A program made the translations under genes and the position numbers. Below the pieces are notes generated by a model, which ran no database searches, was not told the origin of the DNA, and saw nothing but the letters and a program-made list of their open reading frames with translations. Of a stretch of 64,000 bases of DNA, positions 1 to 7,571 are shown piece after piece; positions within the stretch are counted from its first letter, which is position 1, and the number at the start of each line of letters is the position of its first letter. Origin of the DNA: Mucilaginibacter sp. OK283 (GTDB lineage Bacteria; Bacteroidota; Bacteroidia; Sphingobacteriales; Sphingobacteriaceae); contig NZ_FODR01000009.1 in NCBI RefSeq assembly GCF_900110415.1, positions 267,246 through 331,245 on the forward strand, given 5' to 3'.

Positions 1-1060
1 ATTCGATTTTTTGCTTGGCAAAAGGTGATGATGTAAATGCCGTTTGAAACGAAGGAATGCCCGCCAAAACCGACGACATAGCGTGAATAGACTGGCGGCC
101 ATTGGCGTAGGCGTTGGTAAATATCAAGCTATTATCTGAAAGCGAATCTAAAAACGGTGTATACGATACAAAGCCTGGTATATTGGCGCCCCTGTTCATA
201 CTACCCCAATACTCTTTGGCCATACTCTCCAAAATAATAATCACCACGTTGGGTTTTGCAGTTGGCTTACTGTTGTACTGTTTTATTGGTTTAATGTTGG
301 CGTTAATATAATCTGTAGTTGTCCAATGCTGAAGCTTAAAATTGTTGCTGCTGATTGTGCGGATAATGGCGAAGGGGGTATTTAAAACCACATCGCCCTG
401 GTTGGGCACAGTAACGTGTTTATAGGCATCAACCATGTTGATAGGCCTGGTACTGTGTGCAAAATCGCCCCGGATACCGCCGATAACCAGCGCCACAGCA
501 ACAAGTAGCAAAATTACCGATGTTATAAAGTAGGGCTGCAAATGCTTTACAGGCCGCGGTTTAACTTTTACGTGGGAGTACATCCAAACCCAGCAAATAC
601 AACACAATATGTATATCACCAGGATATACCAATAGGCCCCGGTGAAATGCTCGAACAGTGCTTTTTTATTGGTTTCATCGGCCAATACATCAAGTGCCGC
701 TTTGGTTGAACGTACCTGGCTGAAGCGGTAGTAAATGATATCGACAAAATTGGTGGCATAGGCCAAAAAATTGGTCGCAAAATATAAAATGGTAATGCCT
801 TTTTGATAGCCCGGCCGGGTGTTTACGGTTAAAGGCAGTATGCTTAATAAAATAAATAAGCTGTTAACGTACAGTAGGGCAGTGGTATCAAAAGCCATCC
901 CGTAATAGCAAAGTTTTAACAGCGTGGAAAGATTATCAACGGCCAGCAGGTGCGTGTTATAGGCAAAAAATAAAACCCTGGCTATAAAATAGAACAGGTA
1001 GCCTAAAAACAGGCGATATATAAGAACCTTATATTCGGATAACCTAAATTTATCTTCCAT
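1..1060 (-). CDS. LTA synthase-like sulfatase, membrane-bound (partial, C-terminus off the window)
   Basis: The reading frame opens at an ATG (bases 1058-1060) and runs without a stop to the left edge, about 353 codons. The N-terminal half is a set of hydrophobic segments separated by short loops, and the C-terminal half starts a sulfatase/alkaline-phosphatase-type domain with the strand NVVIIILES (metal-ligand Glu about 278) and NGRQS, whose Ser about 324 is the likely nucleophile. This layout is that of the LtaS/OpgB-like phosphoglycerol transferase or phosphoethanolamine transferase superfamily, which transfers lipid head groups on the outer face of the inner membrane. The substrate cannot be read from sequence. 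The remaining catalytic domain lies outside the window. Confidence 0.8.
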   Translation of the reverse strand, partial: MEDKFRLSEYKVLIYRLFLGYLFYFIARVLFFAYNTHLLAVDNLSTLLKLCYYGMAFDTTALLYVNSLFILLSILPLTVNTRPGYQKGITILYFATNFLAYATNFVDIIYYRFSQVRSTKAALDVLADETNKKALFEHFTGAYWYILVIYILCCICWVWMYSHVKVKPRPVKHLQPYFITSVILLLVAVALVIGGIRGDFAHSTRPINMVDAYKHVTVPNQGDVVLNTPFAIIRTISSNNFKLQHWTTTDYINANIKPIKQYNSKPTAKPNVVIIILESMAKEYWGSMNRGANIPGFVSYTPFLDSLSDNSLIFTNAYANGRQSIHAMSSVLAGIPSFQTAFTSSPFAKQKIE

Positions 1061-1259
1061 GAAAGTATTGTTTTGGCTACCCCCAAATTGTGTAAGGCGA
1101 AAGGTGGTTATTCCTGGTTAAGGAATAATTGTGAATTTATCGTCGTTTAAATGCAGGGGCGCTTGTAAAAGCAACGAATGTAATAAATAAGCAAAAACCT
1201 TGCTTTGATTTTTTGTCATAATTTAAAATAACTTGTGAGTTTAGTTAGTGTTATAAAAT

Positions 1260-1393
1260 TATGAATATTTCCGGTAGCCTGTGCCCTTACTGGCAGCTAT
1301 TCCGAGAGAACGGCAGGCATCTGGGAAGGCGTTTGTGTCCTCTCAAATGCCAAAAGTGCTGAAAACAAAAAAGCCGCATTAAGCGGCTTTTTT
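1260..1393 (+). ncRNA. candidate small structured RNA ending in a terminator
   Basis: Three hairpins follow each other. The first pairs GCCTG..GCC (1277-1285) with GGCAGGC (1312-1318). The second pairs GGCGTTTG (1328-1335) with CAAATGCC (1344-1351) around a short loop. The third, AAGCCGC/GCGGCTT (1371-1389), is followed by T residues. The spacing and the final terminator look like a free-standing sRNA of roughly 130 nt on the plus strand, convergent with lspA. I do not recognise an Rfam family, and the 5' end is a guess. Confidence 0.35.
1367..1393. terminator. bidirectional rho-independent terminator
   Basis: The stem AAGCCGC/GCGGCTT with loop ATTAA is flanked by A residues on the left and T residues on the right, so it can stop transcription from both directions. 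It would serve the ileS-traR-lspA operon on the minus strand and any RNA coming from the left. Confidence 0.8.
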
Positions 1394-1414
1394 GCATATT
1401 TTATTAGTTGTTCA

Positions 1415-2020
1415 TTATTCCTCAACCATTTCGCTATTGGGGCTTGCTACCTCGGGCACTTCGTGTTTGAAGTAGCGCTTTTGGTATAGCAGTATCATGA
1501 TAACGCCTACGCATATTGCCGAGTCGGCCAGGTTAAATACCGGCCTGAAAAACTCAAATGCCTCGCCGCCCCAAAACGGAAACCATGAGGGATAGGTGCC
1601 CCGGAGCAAGGGGAAGTAAAACATATCTACAACGCGGCCATGAAACAGTTTGCCATGCTGAAACAGGATGCCGTAAAAGGTAGAGTCGATAATGTTCCCT
1701 ACTGCGCCGGCTAAAATAAGCGCCACGTTCATGATCAACCCGCGATGGTATTTGCGTTTAATGAGGTAAACCAAGCTGTATACAATACCTGCAACTGCCG
1801 CTATGCGGAACAGGGTTAACGCCAGCTTACCGGCATCGCCGCCCCACTCCATGCCGAATGCCATGCCGTTATTTTCGGTGTAGTGCAGCATGCCGTGGCT
1901 GCCCAGGAAACGAATTTCTTCGCCCATGTACATATACCTGCGTACCCAGGTTTTAATAGCCTGATCGGCAAGGATAATGATGAAAGCGGTAAAAAAAGGT
2001 TTGGTGTAAGCAGCCTTCAT
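1415..2020 (-). CDS. lspA: lipoprotein signal peptidase (signal peptidase II)
   Basis: This inner-membrane aspartyl protease removes the signal peptide of diacylglyceryl-modified prolipoproteins. The 201-residue protein has four predicted membrane segments and the family motifs HYTENNGMAFG (about 47-56), VGNIID with catalytic Asp112, VVDMFYFP (about 130-137) and FNLAD with catalytic Asp166. It is longer than the E. coli enzyme (164 residues), with an extended loop before the second Asp, as is common in Bacteroidota. It is the last gene of the ileS-traR-lspA run: the upstream stop codon is directly adjacent, so translational coupling is likely. Many lipoproteins in the window are its substrates. 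Confidence 0.97.
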   Translation of the reverse strand: MKAAYTKPFFTAFIIILADQAIKTWVRRYMYMGEEIRFLGSHGMLHYTENNGMAFGMEWGGDAGKLALTLFRIAAVAGIVYSLVYLIKRKYHRGLIMNVALILAGAVGNIIDSTFYGILFQHGKLFHGRVVDMFYFPLLRGTYPSWFPFWGGEAFEFFRPVFNLADSAICVGVIMILLYQKRYFKHEVPEVASPNSEMVEE

Positions 2021-2404
2021 TTATTGCCTCATTTTTGCTTCCATCGTCATGGTGGTGTGTGGCACCGCGCGCAAACGCTCCTTAGGGATCAGTTTACCAG
2101 TTTCGCGGCAAATACCGTAGGTTTTGTTTTCAATGCGCACCAATGCAGCTTCCAGCTGATCGATGAATTTTTTCTGACGGGCTGCCAACTGGTTAATTTG
2201 TTCTTTTTCCAGTGTGGCCGAGCCATCTTCCAATGTTTTATAGGTGCCTGCGGTATCATCGGTGCCGTTCGCGTTTGGCGAGCTTAATGATGTTGCAAGC
2301 GAGTTTAATTCTTCTTTAGCAATACGCAGTTTATCCAGGATTAGCGCTTTAAATTCCTGCAGGTCTGACTCAGAATATCTGGTTTTTTCGTTTTCTACTT
2401 TCAT
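2021..2404 (-). CDS. TraR/DksA-family protein with degenerate zinc finger
   Basis: The 127-residue protein has an N-terminal coiled coil (about 10-95) followed by the TraR/DksA-like segment YGICRETGKLIPKERL. In canonical members this segment has four zinc-binding Cys; here only Cys99 remains and the later CxxC is replaced by Thr/Met residues. Members of the family bind in the RNA polymerase secondary channel and modulate initiation, often with ppGpp. A metal-free form is known among DksA-like proteins. Its ATG directly follows the ileS stop codon and its stop directly precedes lspA, so all three are probably one transcript. Function beyond family membership is inferred. Confidence 0.88.
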   Translation of the reverse strand: MKVENEKTRYSESDLQEFKALILDKLRIAKEELNSLATSLSSPNANGTDDTAGTYKTLEDGSATLEKEQINQLAARQKKFIDQLEAALVRIENKTYGICRETGKLIPKERLRAVPHTTMTMEAKMRQ

Positions 2405-5400
2405 TTATATTTTACTAATTACAATCAAAATTTCATGTCCGTCAATGGCTATTAAATCGCCTTCATTCAACTGGGTATCAAGTGTTATACCCACGGCCAA
2501 AACTTCGGCGCAAATATAGGTTAAATTATTTTTTACCGCTTCGCTGATGTAAGGGTGGTCAAAAAGCTTAATATCTATTTTATCCGTTACTTCAAGGCCT
2601 TTTTCCTTGCGAAGTCGTTGTATCTGGCTTACTAATTCGCGCGCTATACCCTCCTGTTTTAACTCGTTGGTTATAGTAACATCCAAAGCAACGGTTAGTT
2701 TGCCCTGGTTTGCAACCTGCCAGCCGGGTACGTCTTCGGCGATAATCTCTACGTCAGTGGTGAGTAGTGAGTAGTGAGTAGTGAGTGCGTTGGCGCCAGT
2801 CACTTCTAAATCAATACTCCCGTTCGCTTCCAGCTCGGCTATCTGCTCATTTGTAAAGTTATTTATCGCCTCGGCTACTGCTTTCATGTCCTTGCCTACC
2901 TTTTGCCCAAGGGCTTTAAAGTTTGGCTTTATCTTCTTTTTGATGAAGCCTGCGGTGTCGGTAATATACTCAATATCCTTAATGTTGGTTTCAGATAATA
3001 TCAATTCTTTAACCAGCTCCACGTGTGCTTTAAAGTCCTTATCTAATATAGGTAAAAGGATTTTACTAAGTGGCTGCCTTACATTAATTCCTATTTTTTT
3101 ACGTAATGATAACACCAAAGATGAAACGTCCTGGGCCAGTTTCATACGCTCTTCCAGGTCGGTATCAACCAGGTTGGCGTTATACTCGGGGAAGTAAGCC
3201 AGGTGAACAGATTCATAAGCTTCTTTGCCCGTAACGCTGTTTAAATCGCTGTATAACCTATCGGCAAAGAACGGCGCTATAGGCGACATTAGCTTACTGA
3301 TGGTGATTAAACAGGTATATAACGTTTGATATGCCGATAACTTATCATCCGAGTTATCCGACCTCCAGAAACGGCGGCGGCTTAAGCGGATAAACCAGTT
3401 ACTGAAATGCGCATCCACAAATTCCTGTATGGCACGGGCTGCTTTGGTTGGTTCAAAATCGGCATAAAAACCATCAACATCCTGGGTTAAGGTGTTTAGC
3501 AACGAAATGATCCAGCGGTCGATCTCCGGCCGTTTGCTGATCTCTATTTCGGCCTCGCTATAAGTGAATTTATCAATGTTGGCATAGAGCACAAAAAATG
3601 AGTAGGTATTATAAAGCGTACCGAAAAACTTACGGCGGACTTCGTCAATGCCCTCTACATTAAATTTCAGGTTATCCCATGGCGATGCATTGCTAATCAT
3701 GTACCAGCGCGGGGCATCGGCACCAAACTGCTCGATGGTTTCAAACGGATCGACACCGTTGCCTAAACGTTTAGACATTTTGTTGCCGTTTTTATCCAGC
3801 ACCAAACCATTCGAGATTACGTTTTTAAAAGCTACACCGCCATTGCCAACTTTTGCGTTAACGGCCTTTACTTCATCGCTGCACTCGCTCAGCATTACGG
3901 CTATAGCATGCAGGGTGAAGAACCAGCCACGGGTTTGGTCAACGCCTTCGGCAATAAAATCGGCAGGATAGGCCTTCGCAAATTCTTCCTGGTTTTCAAA
4001 CGGGAAATGCCATTGCGCGTAAGGCATGGCGCCGCTATCAAACCAAACGTCAATCAGGTCGGGCTCGCGGAACATTTTGTTACCGGTTGATGAGGTTAAT
4101 ATCACATCATCTACATAAGGCCTGTGCATATCTTCCAGCGCGAAGCCTTCAGGCATAAAACCGGCGGCTATTGATTTTTCAATCTCGGCGTTCAATTCGG
4201 CAATCGAGCCAATGCATTTTTCTTCTCCGCCATTTTCCTCGCGCCAGATAGGTAGCGGGGTTCCCCAGTAACGGGAGCGCGACAGGTTCCAGTCAACCAG
4301 GTTTTCAAGCCAGTTACCAAAACGGCCGGTACCGGTCGATTCGGGTTTCCAGTTGATGGTTTTGTTAAGCGCTACCATTTTATCCTTAACAGCAGTTGTT
4401 TTGATGAACCAGCTATCCAGCGGATAGTAAAGTATAGGCTCATCAGACCGCCAGGAGTGCGGGTAGCTGTGCTCGTATTTTTTTACGTCGAAGGCTTTAT
4501 TCTCGGTTTTTAGTTTGATCGAGATCTGCACGTCGGTGGCCCTGAAACCTTCCACGGCGCGCTCTTCGGCGCTATAATATTCTTCTTTAACGTATTGGCC
4601 TGCAAAATCGGTAACCTCGTCAACAAAACGGCCTTGCTTGTTCACCAAAGGAACTTCCTTGCCATTTTCGTCCTTCACCATTACCGATGGTACGTTGTTT
4701 TCTTTACAGGCCCTGAAGTCATCCGCGCCAAAAATAGATGCGGTGTGTACTATGCCCGTACCATCTTCTGTCGTAACAAAATCGGCAGGGATAACACGGA
4801 AAGCGTTTTTCTCCAGGTCTTCATTGGTTACATAAGGCATCAGCTGTTCGTAGTGGATGCCTAATAACTGGCTTCCTTTAAATTCGGCTGCTAATGTCCA
4901 TGGGATGATCTTGTCGCCGCCTTTGTAATCATCAAAGGATGCGTTTTCGCCTTCGGCCTTAAAGTATTTTTTTACAAGGTCCTTTGCTAAAACAACGCAA
5001 ATTGGTTCAAAAGTGTAAGGGTTAAAGGCGTTTATTTTAACGTAGGTGATATTCTCGCCAACGGCAAGGGCACAGTTTGATGGCAGTGTCCACGGTGTGG
5101 TTGTCCAGGCCAGTATAAACACATCGGTATTTACGCCCTCAAACAAAAAGGCCGAATCCTGGTCGCGTTTTACTTTAAACTGAGCAACAATGGTGGTATC
5201 TTTCACCATTTTGTAAGTGCCCGGCTGGTTAAGTTCATGCGAGCTTAAACCGGTACCCGATTTTGGTGAATAAGGCTGTACGGTGTACCCTTTATATAAA
5301 TAACCCGCTTTATAAAATTCCTTCAGTATCCACCAAAGGCTTTCAATATATTCGTTTTTGTAGGTGATGTACGGATCTTCCAGGTCGACCCAGTAACCCA

Positions 5401-5809
5401 TTTTTTCGGTCAGGTCGTTCCACACATCGGTATAGCGCATTACCTCTTTGCGGCAGGCATCGTTGTACTCTTTAACGGTGATTTTTTTGCCGATATCGTC
5501 TTTGGTTATTCCCAAAGCTTTTTCAACAGCCAGTTCAATGGGCAGACCATGGGTATCCCAGCCGCCTTTACGTTTAACCTGGTAACCCTTAAGTGTTTTA
5601 TAGCGGCAAAAAATATCTTTGATAGACCGTGCCATTACGTGGTGAATGCCGGGCATGCCATTAGCGCTCGGTGGCCCTTCGTAAAAAGTGTAAGGGTTAT
5701 CTTCCGGGCGATTGCTGATACTTTTTTCGAAAATGTTATTCTTTTTCCAAAATTTAAGTACTTCTTTGCCTGTTTGCGATAAGTTTAACTGCTTATATTC
5801 CTTGTACAT
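2405..5809 (-). CDS. ileS: isoleucyl-tRNA synthetase, type 2
   Basis: This cytoplasmic class I synthetase charges tRNA-Ile. The 1134-residue protein has the Rossmann domain, the CP1 editing domain (about 200-420), the KMSKR loop (in NGNKMSKRLGNG) and an anticodon-binding region, in the long eukaryote-like type 2 form. The first signature motif reads PGIHH (residues 53-57) where HxGH is canonical, so positions 1 and 3 of the motif are swapped. Near the C-terminus an in-frame run ALTTHYSLLTTD is encoded by a tandem heptamer (2760-2787) that resembles intergenic repeats. The start ATG at 5809 follows a short leader with a hairpin. The gene heads the operon with traR and lspA. Confidence 0.98.
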   Translation of the reverse strand: MYKEYKQLNLSQTGKEVLKFWKKNNIFEKSISNRPEDNPYTFYEGPPSANGMPGIHHVMARSIKDIFCRYKTLKGYQVKRKGGWDTHGLPIELAVEKALGITKDDIGKKITVKEYNDACRKEVMRYTDVWNDLTEKMGYWVDLEDPYITYKNEYIESLWWILKEFYKAGYLYKGYTVQPYSPKSGTGLSSHELNQPGTYKMVKDTTIVAQFKVKRDQDSAFLFEGVNTDVFILAWTTTPWTLPSNCALAVGENITYVKINAFNPYTFEPICVVLAKDLVKKYFKAEGENASFDDYKGGDKIIPWTLAAEFKGSQLLGIHYEQLMPYVTNEDLEKNAFRVIPADFVTTEDGTGIVHTASIFGADDFRACKENNVPSVMVKDENGKEVPLVNKQGRFVDEVTDFAGQYVKEEYYSAEERAVEGFRATDVQISIKLKTENKAFDVKKYEHSYPHSWRSDEPILYYPLDSWFIKTTAVKDKMVALNKTINWKPESTGTGRFGNWLENLVDWNLSRSRYWGTPLPIWREENGGEEKCIGSIAELNAEIEKSIAAGFMPEGFALEDMHRPYVDDVILTSSTGNKMFREPDLIDVWFDSGAMPYAQWHFPFENQEEFAKAYPADFIAEGVDQTRGWFFTLHAIAVMLSECSDEVKAVNAKVGNGGVAFKNVISNGLVLDKNGNKMSKRLGNGVDPFETIEQFGADAPRWYMISNASPWDNLKFNVEGIDEVRRKFFGTLYNTYSFFVLYANIDKFTYSEAEIEISKRPEIDRWIISLLNTLTQDVDGFYADFEPTKAARAIQEFVDAHFSNWFIRLSRRRFWRSDNSDDKLSAYQTLYTCLITISKLMSPIAPFFADRLYSDLNSVTGKEAYESVHLAYFPEYNANLVDTDLEERMKLAQDVSSLVLSLRKKIGINVRQPLSKILLPILDKDFKAHVELVKELILSETNIKDIEYITDTAGFIKKKIKPNFKALGQKVGKDMKAVAEAINNFTNEQIAELEANGSIDLEVTGANALTTHYSLLTTDVEIIAEDVPGWQVANQGKLTVALDVTITNELKQEGIARELVSQIQRLRKEKGLEVTDKIDIKLFDHPYISEAVKNNLTYICAEVLAVGITLDTQLNEGDLIAIDGHEILIVISKI
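2760..2787. repeat. heptamer tandem repeat inside ileS
   Basis: GTGAGTA occurs three times followed by GTGAGTG. The same wording is found between genes at 10460-10500. Three heptamers equal 21 nt, so the frame is kept and seven residues are added. Confidence 0.85.
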
Positions 5810-5830
5810 GTATATATTCTACCGTTTATC

Positions 5831-5858
5831 ACCTCTTTTTTAAGAGGTTGCAAAAATA
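5831..5858 (-). promoter_or_regulatory. ileS promoter -7 box and leader hairpin
   Basis: Read on the minus strand, TATTTTTG (5851-5858) fits the Bacteroidota -7 consensus TAnnTTTG; no convincing -33 TTTG is seen. Just downstream, ACCTCTT and AAGAGGT (5831-5848) form a perfect 7-bp hairpin in the predicted leader, about 22 nt before the start codon. Whether it regulates ileS is unknown. Confidence 0.5.
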
Positions 5859-5892
5859 CGGAAATTATAAATGATTTTTTTAATTTAGACAG

Positions 5893-6093
5893 GTGAAAAA
5901 TAATAAAGTAAAGCGCACGATATTAATGTTGTTAGTAGCCGTGATCCTGTTTTCGGCAACAATGGTTATCCCGGCTTTACAGGGCTCCAATTGGAAGGTT
6001 TATATGCAGGGTGGCGCTACAGGTTTAACCATGGCGGCTATTGTGAGTATTATTACTTTGATTATTGATTATTTGAAGGAGAGCAGGGGGTAG
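5893..6093 (+). CDS. small two-TM membrane protein, unknown function
   Basis: The 66-residue protein starts at GTG and has a basic N-terminus (KNNKVKRT) and two hydrophobic helices (about 9-27 and 41-60). I do not recognise a family. It is followed without a gap by the next small membrane protein, the stop codon TAG lying directly before that ATG, so the two are probably co-translated. It is transcribed divergently from ileS. The coding call rests on the good hydrophobic profile and the coupled neighbour. Confidence 0.6.
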   Translation: MKNNKVKRTILMLLVAVILFSATMVIPALQGSNWKVYMQGGATGLTMAAIVSIITLIIDYLKESRG

Positions 6094-6360
6094 ATGATCC
6101 TATTTGCACTTTTTGGCTTACTCGCTTTATTGAGCATTTATGTAGGAGTAAAACAAAACGATCTTTACCGCTCTTGTATCATCAACACCACTAAGCGGTT
6201 GTCGTTAAAAATCATTAATGACGCGTTGGCGAAACCCTTGAGCGATGGAGATAAACAGGAGGTTAATTATGTAAAACGCGTTTACATTGTTTATTTGGTG
6301 GTATTTTATTGCTCTGTTTCTTACGCTTTATTTGAGGTTTATCGCGCTGCTATAAAGTAG
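6094..6360 (+). CDS. small membrane protein, unknown function
   Basis: The 88-residue protein has an N-terminal hydrophobic helix (about 2-20), a charged middle (about 25-65) and a second helix (about 66-84). No family was recognised. The start codon abuts the stop of the preceding two-TM protein, which suggests one bicistronic unit and perhaps a membrane complex of the two. No clear terminator follows; an inverted repeat begins 17 bases downstream. Confidence 0.6.
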   Translation: MILFALFGLLALLSIYVGVKQNDLYRSCIINTTKRLSLKIINDALAKPLSDGDKQEVNYVKRVYIVYLVVFYCSVSYALFEVYRAAIK

Positions 6361-6377
6361 ACTGATTGCAGAACCTT

Positions 6378-6514
6378 TCTGAACCCGGATTAAGCAGATT
6401 TATCTGATTTGATTTGCAGATTCCTGATTTGGAGAGAAATTGTTTCTCCTGCCAGCCCGAGACAGTCAAAAAAAATCCGTATAATCTCATAAATCTGCTT
6501 AATCCGAGTTCAGA
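6378..6514. repeat. inverted repeat, 26-bp arms
   Basis: The arms 6378-6403 and 6489-6514 match at 25 of 26 positions and are separated by 85 bp. The right arm runs on into wording such as AATCCTGTCAATCCTG (to about 6558), a type of text often seen between genes in this phylum. It lies between convergent genes. Confidence 0.85.
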
Positions 6515-6553
6515 CAAAAAATCCTGTCAATCCTGCAAAATCCCTAAATCCTG

Positions 6554-7330
6554 TTAAAAAATAGCCCTGTTCGCACCGCCATCAACCTGTATAGTAGTCC
6601 CGCTAATGTAAGCCGCCTGTTCTGATGCTAAAAATGCAACCAGTGCCGCCAGCTCTTCGGGTTTGCCAATGCGGCCAAGGGGGATGGCTTTTGCTTTATC
6701 TTTTATAGCTTGTTCCGGGTCAACATCTTTAGGGAGTGTGTGCTTAATACGGTCGGTAAGGATTAAGCCGGGAGCCACATTGTTTACGGTGATATTGTAA
6801 GGGCCAAATTCGTCGGCCATTAATTTGGCCATGCCCACAACGCCCATGCGCATGGTGGTGGATAGTACGGAATTACCCAATACTGCCTTTACCGAACCAC
6901 TGATGATGTTGATGATTCTGCCGCTGCCCGTTTTTTGCATGTGGGGTAATACCAATTTGCTAAAGCGGGCAACACTAAGCAGGTTAAGCTCAAATGCTTT
7001 TTGCCATTGCTCATCGTCAAAGTTCTCAAACTTATCAAAGGGTGGCCCGCCGGCGTTGTTCAGCAAAATGTCTATCCGGCCAAATGTGGCTGCTGCTTTG
7101 GCAACAAAGGCATCAATTTCATCAGCGCTGGAAACATCAACAGGAATAACCACAACCTCGTTACCGGTTAGCTTCCTGATTTCCCCGGCAGTTTTATTTA
7201 GCTCTGCCTCATCGCGGGAGCCGATAATTACCTTGGCACCCTCGGCAGATAGCGCTGTGGCTATTGCCTTGCCTAACCCTTTGCTGGCTGCCAGCACCAG
7301 GGCTACTTTGTTGTTGAGTTTAAGATCCAT
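6554..7330 (-). CDS. SDR-family protein without the usual YxxxK
   Basis: The 258-residue protein is a classical-size short-chain dehydrogenase/reductase. It keeps the dinucleotide loop AASKGLGKA (14-22), NNAG (91-94), ISGS with Ser144, and the C-terminal VDGGANR. At the catalytic tetrad, however, the expected Tyr is Ser157 and the Lys is Arg161 (LSTTMRMGVVG). This matches a subgroup of SDR proteins with LSNxxR-like wording at this place that is usually annotated as 3-oxoacyl-ACP reductase-like. Fold and NAD(P) binding are likely; normal oxidoreductase chemistry is doubtful. It is a single gene convergent with the small membrane proteins, with a repeat upstream. Confidence 0.85.
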   Translation of the reverse strand: MDLKLNNKVALVLAASKGLGKAIATALSAEGAKVIIGSRDEAELNKTAGEIRKLTGNEVVVIPVDVSSADEIDAFVAKAAATFGRIDILLNNAGGPPFDKFENFDDEQWQKAFELNLLSVARFSKLVLPHMQKTGSGRIINIISGSVKAVLGNSVLSTTMRMGVVGMAKLMADEFGPYNITVNNVAPGLILTDRIKHTLPKDVDPEQAIKDKAKAIPLGRIGKPEELAALVAFLASEQAAYISGTTIQVDGGANRAIF

Positions 7331-7368
7331 GTTGATGTTCTTCGTTCAGTTAAATTCTAAAAGGGAAA

Positions 7369-7530
7369 TGTCATTTCGAATGAGCCAGGGAGGCCAAAGT
7401 GGAGTGGCGCGAAGAGAAATCTTATACGCCTTGCATCCCATGGGGCAAAGTTCGAATGCAGGGGGTATAAGATTTCTCCTCACCCCTGCGCTCAATCCCT
7501 GCCCCGGTTCGTTCGAAATGGCATGTCATT
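7369..7530. repeat. large imperfect inverted repeat
   Basis: The left arm begins TCATTTCGAATGAGCC and includes GAGAAATCTTATACGCC; the right arm includes GGGGGTATAAGATTTCTC and ends GGTTCGTTCGAAATGGC. The arms pair over roughly 55 bases around a centre near 7450. It has no coding capacity and looks like a small non-autonomous palindromic element. Confidence 0.75.
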
Positions 7531-7539
7531 ATTAAAGCG

Positions 7540-7570
7540 AACCTCCTCCTTTGGAGAGGGCAGGGTGAGG
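7540..7570. repeat. GC-rich hairpin repeat at the 3' end of the MMPL gene
   Basis: The wording GGAGAGGGCAGGGTGAGG is shared with a second copy at 58404-58434. The element ends one base before the stop codon of the exporter gene, and the second copy lies ten bases from the end of the sigma factor gene. It may act as a terminator or 3' stabiliser. Confidence 0.6.
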
Positions 7571-7571
7571 C

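Larger units (their letters stand above)
1061..1414. other. intergenic region between the sulfatase gene and lspA
   Basis: No long coding region is seen. The left part (about 1061-1250) shows nothing notable. The right part holds a run of three hairpins ending in a rho-independent-type terminator, described separately. An open frame of 33 codons (1261-1362, ending with a Cys-rich CPLKCQKC tail) overlaps those hairpins, but it has no clear ribosome binding site and is not called as a gene. Confidence 0.5.

Noticed and set aside
1261..1362. 33-codon frame with a Cys-rich tail upstream of lspA
   Set aside because: It overlaps two stable hairpins and has no ribosome binding site; the region is better explained as a structured RNA.
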